Below are positions 29,665-37,729 of a stretch of 64,000 bases of DNA, piece after piece. Both the position numbers and the translations under genes were made by a program. The stretch's first letter is position 1, and every line of letters starts with the position of its first letter. A model generated the notes under the pieces. That model searched no databases. It saw only the letters and a list, made by a program, of their open reading frames with translations, and had not been told where the DNA came from. This stretch comes from Streptomyces sp. YIM 121038 (lineage in GTDB: Bacteria; Actinomycetota; Actinomycetes; Streptomycetales; Streptomycetaceae), in assembly GCF_006088715.1 (NCBI RefSeq), contig NZ_CP030772.1, positions 1 through 64,000 on the forward strand, given 5' to 3'.

Positions 29665-29966
29665 ATGAGCGACCGCCGAATCAGCTCGAAGGGCTACCAC
29701 CACACCGTCGAGGCATGGACGGTAGGCCGCTTGCGGGCGGCTCTGGAGGGGGTGCCGGACGACACGATCGTGGCAGCGTCGATCCCGCTGAGCCTGGCCC
29801 CGCGCCCCGCTGACCCGGCTGGCGGAGAGGACTACGACTGGGTCATGACCGACGTAGAGGAGGCGCCGTCAACCGGACCCGAGCCCATCAGCTGGTACTC
29901 GATCGGCCAACTGGACGGTACATCCACATCCACCGGGTGGTGGAGGATGAGGAATTGGCGGACTGA
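29665..29966 (+). pseudogene. Frameshifted small gene, DUF6225-like
   Basis: ATG 29665 follows GAGGAGGAGCAGAGG. The frame reads HHTVEAWTVGRLRAALEGVP and then continues to ISWYS. The expected C-terminus is in the next frame: RPTGRYIHIHRVVEDEELAD, ending at TGA 29964-29966. One base change near 29895-29905 would restore about 100 residues. The WTVGRLRAAL start and the VVEDEEL end recall DUF6225 proteins, small actinobacterial proteins of unknown function. It is an island of normal composition in the T-depleted region. Confidence 0.55.
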
Positions 29967-29979
29967 GCAACAGCTTGAT

Positions 29980-30035
29980 ACTGAAGTCTTTTGCGCGGCG
30001 GCTTGCCGCGCAGCCATCGCACAAAAGACTTCAGT
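29980..30035 (+). terminator. Nested hairpin downstream of the DUF6225-like gene
   Basis: Outer arms ACTGAAGTCTTTTG and CAAAAGACTTCAGT are perfect over 14 bp. Inside is a second stem, GCGCGGC and GCCGCGC. It begins 14 bases after the stop codon, which fits a factor-independent terminator or a small structured RNA. Confidence 0.55.
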
Positions 30036-31094
30036 GCCCACGTCACAGCCCTACCGACAATCTTCAGTGCGGCCCAACACGCGGCCAGGGGCGGCTGGGG
30101 CCGGGGCTCGACGAGAACCCGCCGACGGGCAGGCGGGGCGCGGCGGGCCGGAGACAGCATCACGCCGACGTCGCCGAGCAACAGACACAGCGAACAGACG
30201 CGTGCGTGCGGCGAGCTCGACCCACACCCGCCCGAGGCCGCGCTCCGCAGGGCTCGGGGCCTGGCGAGCACGCGGCTGCAGCACCACGTCGACGAGCGCC
30301 AGGAGCACGCGAGCGGCCGGGCTGTACACGACCAGACGGCGGCGAGCGCGGCAGCAGGTCCCCGCCGGGCCGCCGTTCACCGGTGTTCGGCACAGTCCGC
30401 CGAACACCACCGCACCGCGCGAGCGGCTGGCGGGACGAGCTCGACCAACAGCTGCTGGGACAACACCTCGCGGGCCGGGCGCCGGCTGCGGCGGGAACAG
30501 CAACGGACTCGACGGCGACCTGGCCGAAACCCGGGACGACGGCGAACCGCAGGCACGGCCCCGGCCGCCGCCTGGCGGGCGGGCGAGGCGACGGGCCCGG
30601 AACGGCCGCGTGCGACAGACCGGGAGCAGCACGGCGGGCGAGCGCGGCGGCGCGGGCGAGCGCGGCACCTCAGCGACGCGCGGCCTGGGCAGCGCCGGGC
30701 CCAGCCCCTCCCCCGGCCCTTCACCGTGTTCGGCGAAGTTCGGTGATGTCCACCGAACACCACTGCGCCCCCACCACGCAGGCCCGGCCGCGGGCGGCGA
30801 GTAACGGGCCGAGTCGCAGGACGTCGCGGGGCCGGGCGGGGTACGGGCGGGGACGCCGGGACGCGGCACGGCTGCGGGCACAACGAGCGGGCCCGGACGG
30901 CGAACTCGACCAACACCCGCCCGAGACCACGCTCCGCAGGGCACAGCGCGAGCAGTGCAGCGGCGGGCGGCGGAGAGCCCGGGCGCAGCACTACGTCGAG
31001 GAGCAACAGCGCGCGGCCACGGCGGGGCGCGGGCGGCAGGCGGGGCACGGGCGCGGCCACGGCCGAGGCACGGCAGTCAGACATCGGGCCCTGC

Positions 31095-31388
31095 TCACCG
31101 GCCGGTGAGAATGTCGTGGGTGCCGATACGGCACCAGACGATGTGCTGCTCACCGCGGACTATCTCCGGGCCGTACTGCCACATCGCCCGGCCGTTGCCG
31201 TCCCAGGTGAGTTCGAAGACGCCAGGCGCGCGGCGTACGCCCTTGATACGGAGACCGGCACGGAACGGGCCCCCGGCGCGCAGGTCATCGACGAAAGCGG
31301 TGACGGCCCGGCGGAAAGCACGGCGCTGGGCGGGAGTGAGGCGGCGGTGATCACTGGTGAAACGGGGCAGGGCCTCGTAAGTGGGCAA
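31095..31388 (-). CDS. Small RelE/ParE-like toxin-family protein
   Basis: This 97-residue protein starts at TTG 31388, seven bases after a strong GGAGGAG. It is basic and ends GVFELTWDGNGRAMWQYG, then IVWCRIGTHDIL. That C-terminal strand-turn-strand with a final His is typical of RelE/ParE-superfamily proteins annotated as hypothetical on Streptomyces plasmids. The N-terminal helices (LTPAQRRAFRRAVTAFVDDL) fit the same fold. No antitoxin gene is evident beside it. It sits alone in the T-depleted region with normal base composition. Confidence 0.55.
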   Translation of the reverse strand: MPTYEALPRFTSDHRRLTPAQRRAFRRAVTAFVDDLRAGGPFRAGLRIKGVRRAPGVFELTWDGNGRAMWQYGPEIVRGEQHIVWCRIGTHDILTGR

Positions 31389-31415
31389 CGGCGAACTCCT
31401 CCAGAACGCACGAAA

Positions 31416-31437
31416 CCCCCGGCCGGTCGGCCGGGGG
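31416..31437 (-). promoter_or_regulatory. GC-rich hairpin just upstream of the small toxin-like gene
   Basis: CCCCCGGCCG and CGGCCGGGGG flank a GT loop. It ends 13 bases before the ribosome site of the 31095-31388 gene on the minus strand. It could insulate the gene from read-through or affect its translation. Confidence 0.4.
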
Positions 31438-33082
31438 CAGTAGTGGCTGGTCGTGTTGAAGAGCGAGCATCGGTGACCCGGAACAAACCGCGGTGGCAGC
31501 CGGGGGGGGGCGGTCGGGAAGTGCTGTGGCGGGCGAGGAGCGCGCGCGGGACGCCCTCGCCGCGGCCGCCGGGAGCCAGGCAGCGCGGGCACGCGCGGAA
31601 CGTCCCCGCCGCGGCCGCCGCCCTCCCTGGCTGTGCGTTGGATGACAGCGGCGTCTGCGGGAGTCAGCTTTCGGAGCGGGTGGTGCTGATGAGGTCAGCG
31701 CACAGCGCAGCACGGCACGCGGCACCGACGAGCGAGCCGGACGAGCACACCGCAGCACGCGGCGGCGCGCGGCAGCGAAGACGAGCGGCCGGGCGGACGC
31801 GGCCGGAACTCAACTACCTGCCGACAAACAACGGCAGGCGACGAAGGCCCCGCGCCAACGACCAAGGCCCCGGGTCCGGGGCCCGGCGAGCGGGGAGCGG
31901 GGAGCGGCGAGCGGGCCCGGGGGGGGCGGCGCCGCACAACCCGGAGCGAGCAGCGCGGCGGCAGGAGCCGGGGGCACGGGCGCGGGGCAGGCGCAGGGGC
32001 GCGGGGCAGGGCGGCCGCCGGCGACTCGGAGCTCGGCGGACAGCGGGCGCAGCACCGTGCCGGCGAGTGCCAGGAGCACGGCGAACAAGCCGAACAGCGA
32101 CACACAGACCACAGGCCCGGCCGAAGCGGCAGGTCCCCGCCTCCCCCGGGCCGTCGTTCGGCGAAGTTCAGCGAACACCACCGCAACCCCGCACGCCCCG
32201 GCCACGCACAAACGGGGCCCACGGCAGAGCACTGCCGCGCCGCGCGGGACCAACGAACTCGACCACGACCTGCACCACACCCCAGACACGACGGCGACGG
32301 CACAGGCGGCGTCGACGAGCTCCTGGAGCGCGCCGAGCAGGCACACGATCCAGCCCGGCAGCACAACGGCGGCCGCCCCGAACAGCCAAAACGCGGGCCA
32401 GACACGGCCAGAGGAAACGCGGCAGAACCGCGGGCGGCCCGGGGGAGGGTAGGCGGACGGGCGAGGGAGGCCTCCGGCGCCGAGCAGCAGACCCACGACC
32501 ACAGGCGACCGGGCCCGGCGGCGGGCGGCGGGCACGGGGCGACGAGCTCGACGAATACCTACACCAGCAGGGCCTACGGCCGAGGCGCGGGACACGGCCC
32601 CGGCGGGGCAGACACGGCCCGGGGCGGCGCGGCCCGGCCCGGCGCGGCGCGGCCCGGCCCGGCGCGGCAGCACCACGTCGACGAACGCCAGCGGCACGCC
32701 GAGCGGCGGCGGCCGCCCGGCACTTCACAGAGAGGGCGCGTCGGGGGCGGCGAGCAGGCACCGCTACGGACGAACGGCGAGCACGGGCCGACGGTAGCGC
32801 GACGAGGGGAGCCGCTTGAGGAACGCAGGACCGAGACCACAAGCACGGCGCAGACGGGCGCGAGGGACACGAACGGACAACGCGGACGGCGCGGCGCGGC
32901 GCGCGGCAGCCAGGGACGCCGGCAGGCGGCGGACGGCGGAGCAACAGCGAGGGCGGCGGACGGCAGCCGGGCGGCCGCGCCGCCAGGAGCTCGCCGACGA
33001 CCCGCCGAACAGCGGAACGGCAGGCGACGAAAGCCCCCACGCCAACGACCCGGAGCTCGACCGCCAGCAGGCACCCGCCGCA

Positions 33083-33310
33083 CTACGCAGTCAGCCGCGC
33101 TGGTGTGTCGCGCTCCCGGCCGGGCCGCGCCGCCGGATCCAGGCCATGGGCCAGGATGTTGATCAGCGTCCCGTTACTCAAGTGGACGTCCACGCCGTCG
33201 CTCAGGTCGTCGTAGACGGTCACGACCTCGCCCGCGGTGCCCTCCGGCAGGCCCGGGTCAGAGAAATTCGTCCTGACCGGCATCCCCGGGGCCAGCTCCG
33301 TCTGCCTCAT
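33083..33310 (-). CDS. Small hypothetical protein
   Basis: This 75-residue ORF has an ATG preceded by GGGAGGC. The sequence resembles a small beta-barrel (PGMPVRTNFSDPGLPEGTAG, then VDVHLSNGTLINILAHGLDP). The composition is normal, unlike its surroundings. No known family is recognised. It marks the right border of the T-depleted stretch. Confidence 0.6.
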   Translation of the reverse strand: MRQTELAPGMPVRTNFSDPGLPEGTAGEVVTVYDDLSDGVDVHLSNGTLINILAHGLDPAARPGRERDTPARLTA

Positions 33311-33887
33311 GCCCAGAGCCTCCCATCATCACAGCCTGCCAGGACCAGCGAGCCCGGCACGGACACCGCCGAGGAACGGCAACAACGGGCGGGCGCAGCA
33401 CGGCGGCAGGCAGCGGCACAGCCCGCGAGCGCAGCGCGGCCCGGCAGAGCAGCAGACTCGCGACGCGCGGCCGGGACACGGGAAACGAACCGGCGGGTGA
33501 CGGCTCGGCCAGCACGACCACGGCGGGCAGCGGCTCGGCCGCGGCCGCGGGTGGACGGCGCTGGACGCAGCAGGCACACAACCACGACCGCAGTGGGCAG
33601 CGAGAGCGCGGTGGGCCGGACGACGAACACGACACACGGCGGCGAGCTCCCGCCGGAACACAGACGGGCCCGGTGAGGGAGCGACGGACAGGCGGAACGG
33701 GTCGAGCAGCAGGTTCGTACCCGAACACACGCCCCAACAGCGCGCGGGACCAGCTTGACCAACACCTGCTGGGACGGCGGACCCCAGCGGAGTACGGCGG
33801 CGGGCGGCGGGAACGGCAACGGGCTGGATGGAGACCTGCCGACGCGGGCGGTCCGGAGGGTGCACTGCGAAGACGAGATACAACTAA
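33311..33887. other. Gap before the first repeated promoter
   Basis: These 577 bp show no credible gene. The base composition is a milder version of the repeat region, and one module copy (GACCAGCTTGACCAACACC) is present near 33750. Confidence 0.5.
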
Positions 33888-33922
33888 GGGGTATTGCGCA
33901 ACGTTAATTTAAGCAGTAGAGT
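33888..33922 (+). promoter_or_regulatory. Repeated promoter copy P1
   Basis: GGGGTA leads into the -35 box TTGCGC, then a 17-bp AT-rich spacer (AACGTTAATTTAAGCAG) and the -10 box TAGAGT. Flank, boxes and spacer are shared with copies at 35509, 41120 and 47947 (minus). The downstream ATG at 33928 is five bases from the -10 box, which predicts leaderless transcription. Confidence 0.75.
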
Positions 33923-33927
33923 CATAC

Positions 33928-34023
33928 ATGCAGGGTGGCGGCGCACAGCGAGAGCCCGGAGCAGTGGATCGCCAGACGGAAGCCCCGCCTTACGGGCGCA
34001 CAACCGGCAAGGACCTCCTATGA
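33928..34023 (+). CDS. Leaderless 31-codon mini-ORF overlapping the next gene
   Basis: ATG 33928 coincides with the expected transcription start of P1. The 31-residue product (MQGGGAQREPGAVDRQTEAP...) is hydrophilic with no motif. Its TGA overlaps the ATG of the next gene (ATGA), so its translation could be needed for expression of 34020-34415. It may be a regulatory leader peptide and not a functional protein. Confidence 0.5.
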   Translation: MQGGGAQREPGAVDRQTEAPPYGRTTGKDLL

Positions 34024-34415
34024 AGTTCACGACCGATATCCGCTTCAACGCTCGCGAGGTTGAGGAGTTGCACGTACTCCTGAGCGCGCACGCCGGGGAG
34101 GTCACAGGCCTCTCTCGCGTCGTCAAGAAAGTGGCGCAACAGGCGGCGACGGTCAAAACCCTGAAGGCCAAGGCCGCCCGGCCCTACAAAAAGATCGATG
34201 CCGATGAAGTCCGCGAGGGCTTCATGGTCAGCTTCGCTCCGATCGGCGTCAATGAGGACGACGAAAAGCGGCGCGTCGAAGGTGAAGTGGTGGAATTCCA
34301 CTCATCAAGGGATGGCTACAAGGCTCCGTGCTTCATCACCATTCGCAACGAACACGGCTTCAAGGTATGCCACGAACTGCACCCGTTGACCGAGGTCCGC
34401 CGCTACGACACCTAA
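34020..34415 (+). CDS. Small hypothetical basic protein
   Basis: This 131-residue protein starts at ATG 34020 after AAGGA. The N-terminal half is helical and basic (NAREVEELHVLLSAHAGEV, VVKKVAQQAATVKTLKAKAA). The C-terminal half looks like a small beta domain (EGEVVEFHSSRDGYKAPCFI). A DNA- or RNA-binding role is possible but unproven. It is the first full gene of the P1 unit. Confidence 0.65.
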   Translation: MKFTTDIRFNAREVEELHVLLSAHAGEVTGLSRVVKKVAQQAATVKTLKAKAARPYKKIDADEVREGFMVSFAPIGVNEDDEKRRVEGEVVEFHSSRDGYKAPCFITIRNEHGFKVCHELHPLTEVRRYDT

Positions 34416-34522
34416 CCGTGGGCACCGGGTCCCCGCCCCGAGGACCCGTACACATCCCGAAGGACCCAGGCACCGCACAGGCCGCCACACCCACACCCGA
34501 GGCATCCCGGAAGGACATAAGG

Positions 34523-35008
34523 ATGAACGCCCCAGGACTCCCCGACGGCTTCACGCTCGATGACTGGCTAGAGCTGATCGACTTCTACCATGCGGTGGAA
34601 TCCGAGGGTCTGCTGTACGCAGCCGAGAACTACCCACCCCGATTCACCGCTCCCGGACTCCCCTCCTCAAGCGCCCGCTTCGAGCACGTGGAGCTGTACG
34701 AGAAGCACGAGCCCACTATCGAGCAGTGGCTCGATCAAACCGACCCGCACGAAGTCGAACGACTCACGCAAGACCGCGACCGCCGCCGCCGAGAAGCCGC
34801 AGACTTCAGCCTCCTGTGGGCCGTCCACCCCGGAGGCGACTGGGAGCGTGACTACTCCAAGGCATTCGTCACCCGCGCAGCTGCCGAAGCTTATTTCACC
34901 GAATGTGACGCCCTAGCCGCACGGTACCCAAGCAACTTCGTCGTCCACCCCGACCGCCGCATCCTCAAGCGTGACACTCCCGGCGGGCCCTGGGCTACCG
35001 CCGACTGA
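34523..35008 (+). CDS. Hypothetical protein of the P1 unit
   Basis: This 161-residue acidic protein starts at ATG 34523 behind AAGG. It contains LDDWLELIDFYHAVESEGLL and a C-terminal part, DYSKAFVTRAAAEAYFTECD, ending YPSNFVVHPDRRILKRDT. No known domain is recognised. It is about 107 bp after the previous gene and probably on the same transcript. Confidence 0.6.
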   Translation: MNAPGLPDGFTLDDWLELIDFYHAVESEGLLYAAENYPPRFTAPGLPSSSARFEHVELYEKHEPTIEQWLDQTDPHEVERLTQDRDRRRREAADFSLLWAVHPGGDWERDYSKAFVTRAAAEAYFTECDALAARYPSNFVVHPDRRILKRDTPGGPWATAD

Positions 35009-35054
35009 CTCCCGCCGTGAGCACATACACCGCAGGCCCGATAGGAGAACCTCT

Positions 35055-35273
35055 TTGATCACCCTCGACATGTCGAGGCAACCGCCGCAGCGCGCGGTGG
35101 ACCTTACGACCCCTGAAGCGGTAGCGGTTGGCCAGCAGGTCTACAACCGCATCACTTCCGGCCGGTGCACGGATGTTGCAGCTGAGCTCAATGGCGCATA
35201 CGGCCGGATGGCGGCTGCTGCTGCGCCGCTCGCCTCCCGATGCGAGCGCCAGATCCAGCAGGCCAGCGAGTGA
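35055..35273 (+). CDS. Small hypothetical protein, TTG start
   Basis: This 72-residue ORF starts at TTG 35055 behind AGGAGAA; ATG 35070 is an alternative. It is mostly helical (TPEAVAVGQQVYNRITSGRC, then DVAAELNGAYGRM). Function is unknown. It is the last gene of the P1 unit. The 235 bp that follow show no gene and lead to promoter P2. Confidence 0.5.
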   Translation: MITLDMSRQPPQRAVDLTTPEAVAVGQQVYNRITSGRCTDVAAELNGAYGRMAAAAAPLASRCERQIQQASE

Positions 35274-35508
35274 TGCCCGCCCTTCCTCTGCGCTCCCGGT
35301 GCGCAGGTGACCCTCTGCCTCGGGACCGGTTATGACTGTGCAGCCCCCATGGCGCCGCGCCCCGGCACTCATGAGGGTCTGGGTACCGGGGCGGCGCCTA
35401 CGCTCTACCCATCCGAGCCGAGCCGCCCCCTGGGCTTCGAGGATCGAGCACGTCCGGGTGGCCGGCGCCTGCGGGGCGTCGGCGCAGAGAGATGACCCAC
35501 ACAACCCT

Positions 35509-35543
35509 GGGGTATTGCGTACTTTTAAATTCACCAGTAGAGT
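35509..35543 (+). promoter_or_regulatory. Repeated promoter copy P2
   Basis: GGGGTA, TTGCGT, 17 bp (ACTTTTAAATTCACCAG), TAGAGT. It matches P1 and P3 in flank, boxes and the TTAA-rich spacer. It drives the RNA ligase gene with a leader of about 57 bases. Confidence 0.75.
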
Positions 35544-35606
35544 TCTACTCGTTGGGGCGCGGGAGCGCTGCAACTCCTCTACTGATCACATACCCCTGGA
35601 GCGCTC

Positions 35607-36380
35607 ATGCCTGTTGTCGCGGACTTCGATCTCGCAGCACTCAACTCGGCGACCAAGTACCCCTCGATCTTGACCTATCACGAGCTCGACAAGAGGAACG
35701 GTGGACTGGTCGAGAAGCCCACCGCGTTCAGCGGTGACGTCGTCCTGACCGAGAAGGTCGACGGCACGAACGCCCGGATCATCACTCTGCCTGGAGGTGA
35801 CTTCTTCCTGGGCAGCCGCGATGAGTTGTTCTACGCGCATGGTGACAGGGTCTGGAATGCAAGGCACGGCATCGTCGAAGCGCTGCGCCCGCTCGCGGAG
35901 CGGCTCACCTCGCCCGACGACGAGATTCGTGTGTACTACCTGGAAGTCTTCGGCGGGAACAAGATCTCCCGAGCGAGCGGCCAGTACACCGGGGCGCAGG
36001 CCCTCGGTCGCCGCCTGTTCGACGTGTCCGCCATCGATCCCTCGATCCTTCAGCTGCCGCTTCCCGAGATCGCATCCTGGCGGTACAACGACGGTCAGTA
36101 CTTCCACACCGAGGAGCGGCTCACCGAAATCGCCTCTGCGGAAAACATCGACATGGTGCCGCGCCTGGGGACGGTCCGGGGCAGCGATCTGCCGACGGAC
36201 ATTGTCGGCATGCAGGCCTTCCTCACCCAGCACCTCGCCACCACGCTCGTCGCCTTGGACGAGGGGGCGGGCGGGAACCCCGAAGGCATCGTGCTCCGCA
36301 GCACGGACCGCTCCGTGATCGCCAAGGCCCGTTACGAGAATTACGCACGTACCCTTCAGCTCCGCGCCAGGAAGAAGTGA
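35607..36380 (+). CDS. RNA ligase (nucleotidyltransferase superfamily, Rnl2-like)
   Basis: This 257-residue enzyme seals RNA ends using ATP through a lysyl-AMP intermediate. Motif I is TEKVDGTNARI with catalytic Lys50. Motif III-like YYLEVFGGNK holds Glu113. Motif IV is NPEGIVLRS near 226. Motif V is VIAKARYENY with Lys240. The length equals a bare adenylyltransferase domain, with no obvious extra domain. ATG 35607 follows CTGGAG. It is the first gene after promoter P2. Related enzymes repair tRNA or other RNAs cut by toxins or phage defences; the substrate here is unknown. Confidence 0.85.
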   Translation: MPVVADFDLAALNSATKYPSILTYHELDKRNGGLVEKPTAFSGDVVLTEKVDGTNARIITLPGGDFFLGSRDELFYAHGDRVWNARHGIVEALRPLAERLTSPDDEIRVYYLEVFGGNKISRASGQYTGAQALGRRLFDVSAIDPSILQLPLPEIASWRYNDGQYFHTEERLTEIASAENIDMVPRLGTVRGSDLPTDIVGMQAFLTQHLATTLVALDEGAGGNPEGIVLRSTDRSVIAKARYENYARTLQLRARKK

Positions 36381-36491
36381 CCCCACCCCAGGCAGCGGAC
36401 TCCTACATATACGCCCGGGGGTACCGGTCGCTCAGACGACCGGTGCCCCCGGGCGTTCCGCCCACACGTACTACGGTCAGAGGAAGACCAC

Positions 36492-36871
36492 CGTGCCCAC
36501 CCCTGCTACAGCGCTCGAATCAGCGTTGGCTCCTGTCCCTCTGCCCGCGACGCGGAAGTCGTCCCCGGCGCAGGCGCACTGCTGCTCGCGGCCCTCGCGG
36601 AGTACGGGCTCACGGCGGATACCGACGGCGTGAGTTACGCCGTGCCAGTCGCTCCCGACACACCTCCGTCCATGACGACCGGGGCGTACCCCTCGTCGGC
36701 CCGCTGCACGCAGGCAGCGGGCCCGTGGACTACGCGGAAGACTCCGCCTCCGTCGCGGCCCTGATCGCCGACTACCTCACGGCGCCCGTCTCCCGGCACT
36801 GCGGTTGCTACTCGCAGGAGCGCTACGGACGGTGGCACGACCGTGAATGCAATCGATACCGGCGCCCGTGA
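36492..36871 (+). pseudogene. Frameshifted small plasmid gene
   Basis: No single frame is open, but two frames give coherent text: DAEVVPGAGALLLAALAEYG and TDTDGVSYAVPVAP-like, then in another frame HDDRGVPLVGPLHAGSGPVD and ASVAALIADYLTAPV. The pieces look like one alpha/beta protein of about 125 residues broken near 36540 and 36660. A GTG at 36492 behind AGGAAG is a possible start. Function is unknown. Confidence 0.4.
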
Positions 36872-36994
36872 CACCTCCGAACCTGAAGCGCGCTCCGTGT
36901 CGGGGTGCCCGTGGGGCCACACGCGATGGTTCCGGCCGTCGGGACGTCTCTGCCCAGTCGGCAGGGGCTGGAGGGACGATGGGGCTGTTCCTCA

Positions 36995-37049
36995 AGCACG
37001 AAGAAGCGGGTCGGGAAGGCAGTGCCTTCCCGACCCGCTTCTTCGTGCT
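36995..37049. terminator. Bidirectional terminator, perfect 27-bp arms
   Basis: The left arm begins AGCACGAAGAAGCGGGTCGG and mirrors perfectly to 37049 with a single-base loop. It lies between converging units, the RNA ligase unit on the plus strand and the tpg-like gene on the minus strand. Confidence 0.85.
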
Positions 37050-37087
37050 CCCCGGCCAGTTCGGGCTTCCGGCCTGCGCCTCAAGGG

Positions 37088-37726
37088 TCAGGCACCGATG
37101 CCGACGTAGGAGACGTAGGTGTAGGCACCCCAATCACTGTCCATGTCGGCGATAACGTCGTCCCAGATCTCTTCGAGCTTGTCGCTGTCGCCTTGTCTCA
37201 TGGCGTCCACCGCGTCGTCCCAGATGTAGCGGACGTTGGGAAGCATGCGGTGGGCCTGCTCGCCCAGCAGGTTCGGGCGCCGCGCTTTCTCGTCGACGAG
37301 GTCCTGGTTGACGGGGTGGATCTCGATGGATGTGCCCCGGCCCCGGTTGTTGAGGTGCTGCTTGAACGCTCCCAGGTTGTTCAAGACGCGCTCGGCACGC
37401 AGGTTCCAGTACGCGGTGTCGATCTTCTCCTTGTTCGAGGCCATGGGCTGCTGGGTTCCGGCGAACCACTTGTCCATGGTGCGCGGCCTCGCGGTGATAC
37501 CGGCGTCGGCCATGGCCTGCCGGCCTGCGACGCTGTTGAGGTAGTTCAGGCGGGCGTTCAGCCCTCGGTTCGTGGTGACCGGGGAGCGGATGCCGCCTTC
37601 GCGGATCAGGCGGGACAGAGCTGATTCCATGGCCGCGCCCAGGGCCTGGCCGCCGCGGACGTTCTCCGCGGAGCGGTTGGCGCCGAGACGGCCGAAGTTC
37701 CTCCAGCCGCTGTCGTCGTACGGCAT
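37088..37726 (-). CDS. Tpg-like telomere terminal protein
   Basis: This is a 212-residue basic protein. Residues about 55-110 contain GLNARLNYL, a helix-turn-helix (RQAMADAGITARPRTMDKWF) and a following helix, then NNRGRGTSIEIHPVNQ. The C-terminus ends with an aromatic-acidic tail (YTYVSYVGIGA), as in Tpg proteins. Length and layout fit Streptomyces terminal proteins (about 185 residues for chromosomal Tpg), which are covalently joined to 5' telomere ends and prime end-patching. The gene is four bases after the tap-like gene, the classic tap-tpg order. The divergent sequence suggests a non-chromosomal telomere type, comparable to the special telomere system of SCP1. Confidence 0.68.
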   Translation of the reverse strand: MPYDDSGWRNFGRLGANRSAENVRGGQALGAAMESALSRLIREGGIRSPVTTNRGLNARLNYLNSVAGRQAMADAGITARPRTMDKWFAGTQQPMASNKEKIDTAYWNLRAERVLNNLGAFKQHLNNRGRGTSIEIHPVNQDLVDEKARRPNLLGEQAHRMLPNVRYIWDDAVDAMRQGDSDKLEEIWDDVIADMDSDWGAYTYVSYVGIGA

Positions 37727-37729
37727 GGG

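Larger units (their letters stand above)
26203..30240 (+). repeat. Four copies of an approximately 80-100 bp repeat
   Basis: Copies at 26203-26293, 27011-27090, 28531-28630 and 30141-30240 share GCGGCGGGCCGGAG, then CAGCA..ACG, then CGAGCGACAGACACAACGAG (with variation), then GACGGCGAACTCGACCAACA. Identity by eye is about 75-85 percent. A partial fifth lies at about 30886-30950. They probably arose by dispersed duplication. Confidence 0.6.
27128..32183 (+). repeat. Seven copies of an imperfect palindrome, TGTTCGGCGAAGTTCGGCGA core
   Basis: Copies lie at 27128-27154 (half), 27867-27913, 28735-28780, 29146-29182, 30375-30413, 30721-30763 and 32154-32183, in the same orientation as far as I can tell. 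The best copy at 27867 has arms GTTGTTCAGTGATGTTCG and CGAACACCACCGAACACC, which are imperfect inverted repeats around GCGAAGTTCGG. Most copies follow a pyrimidine-rich lead (GGTCCCCGC..CCCCC). These are among the few T-containing segments of the region, which suggests they are conserved by selection or by recent copying. Confidence 0.6.
25443..33082. repeat. Gene-poor, T-depleted, very GC-rich mosaic repeat region
   Basis: This stretch of about 7.6 kb holds only three small credible genes (29665, 31095 and the one at 33083 on its border). In seven 60-base lines that I chose and counted by hand (from 26041, 26401, 26461, 26941, 28141, 31981, 32641) there are 66 A, 8 T and about 82 percent G+C. 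Long ORFs on both strands follow from that composition and are not genes. The sequence is built from recurring modules in varying order. One contains CGACGAGC.CCAGGAGCACGCC (near 25648, 26880, 28050, 28890, 30289, 32311, 32690). Another contains GAGCTCGACCA..ACCTGC (near 25765, 26356, 27804, 29093, 30436, 32248, and 33750 outside). A third contains GCAGCAGGC.C. Many module copies have coding-like codon usage on the plus strand. Confidence 0.75.

Noticed and set aside
26018..32819. Long plus-strand ORFs in the same region (for example 26202-27470, 28281-29618, 31116-32819)
   Set aside because: They show the same composition effect. Coding-like fragments exist inside repeats but no frame stays coherent over a gene length.
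25443..33082. CRISPR array
   Set aside because: Repeats are long, imperfect and irregularly spaced; no constant repeat with unique spacers and no cas genes.
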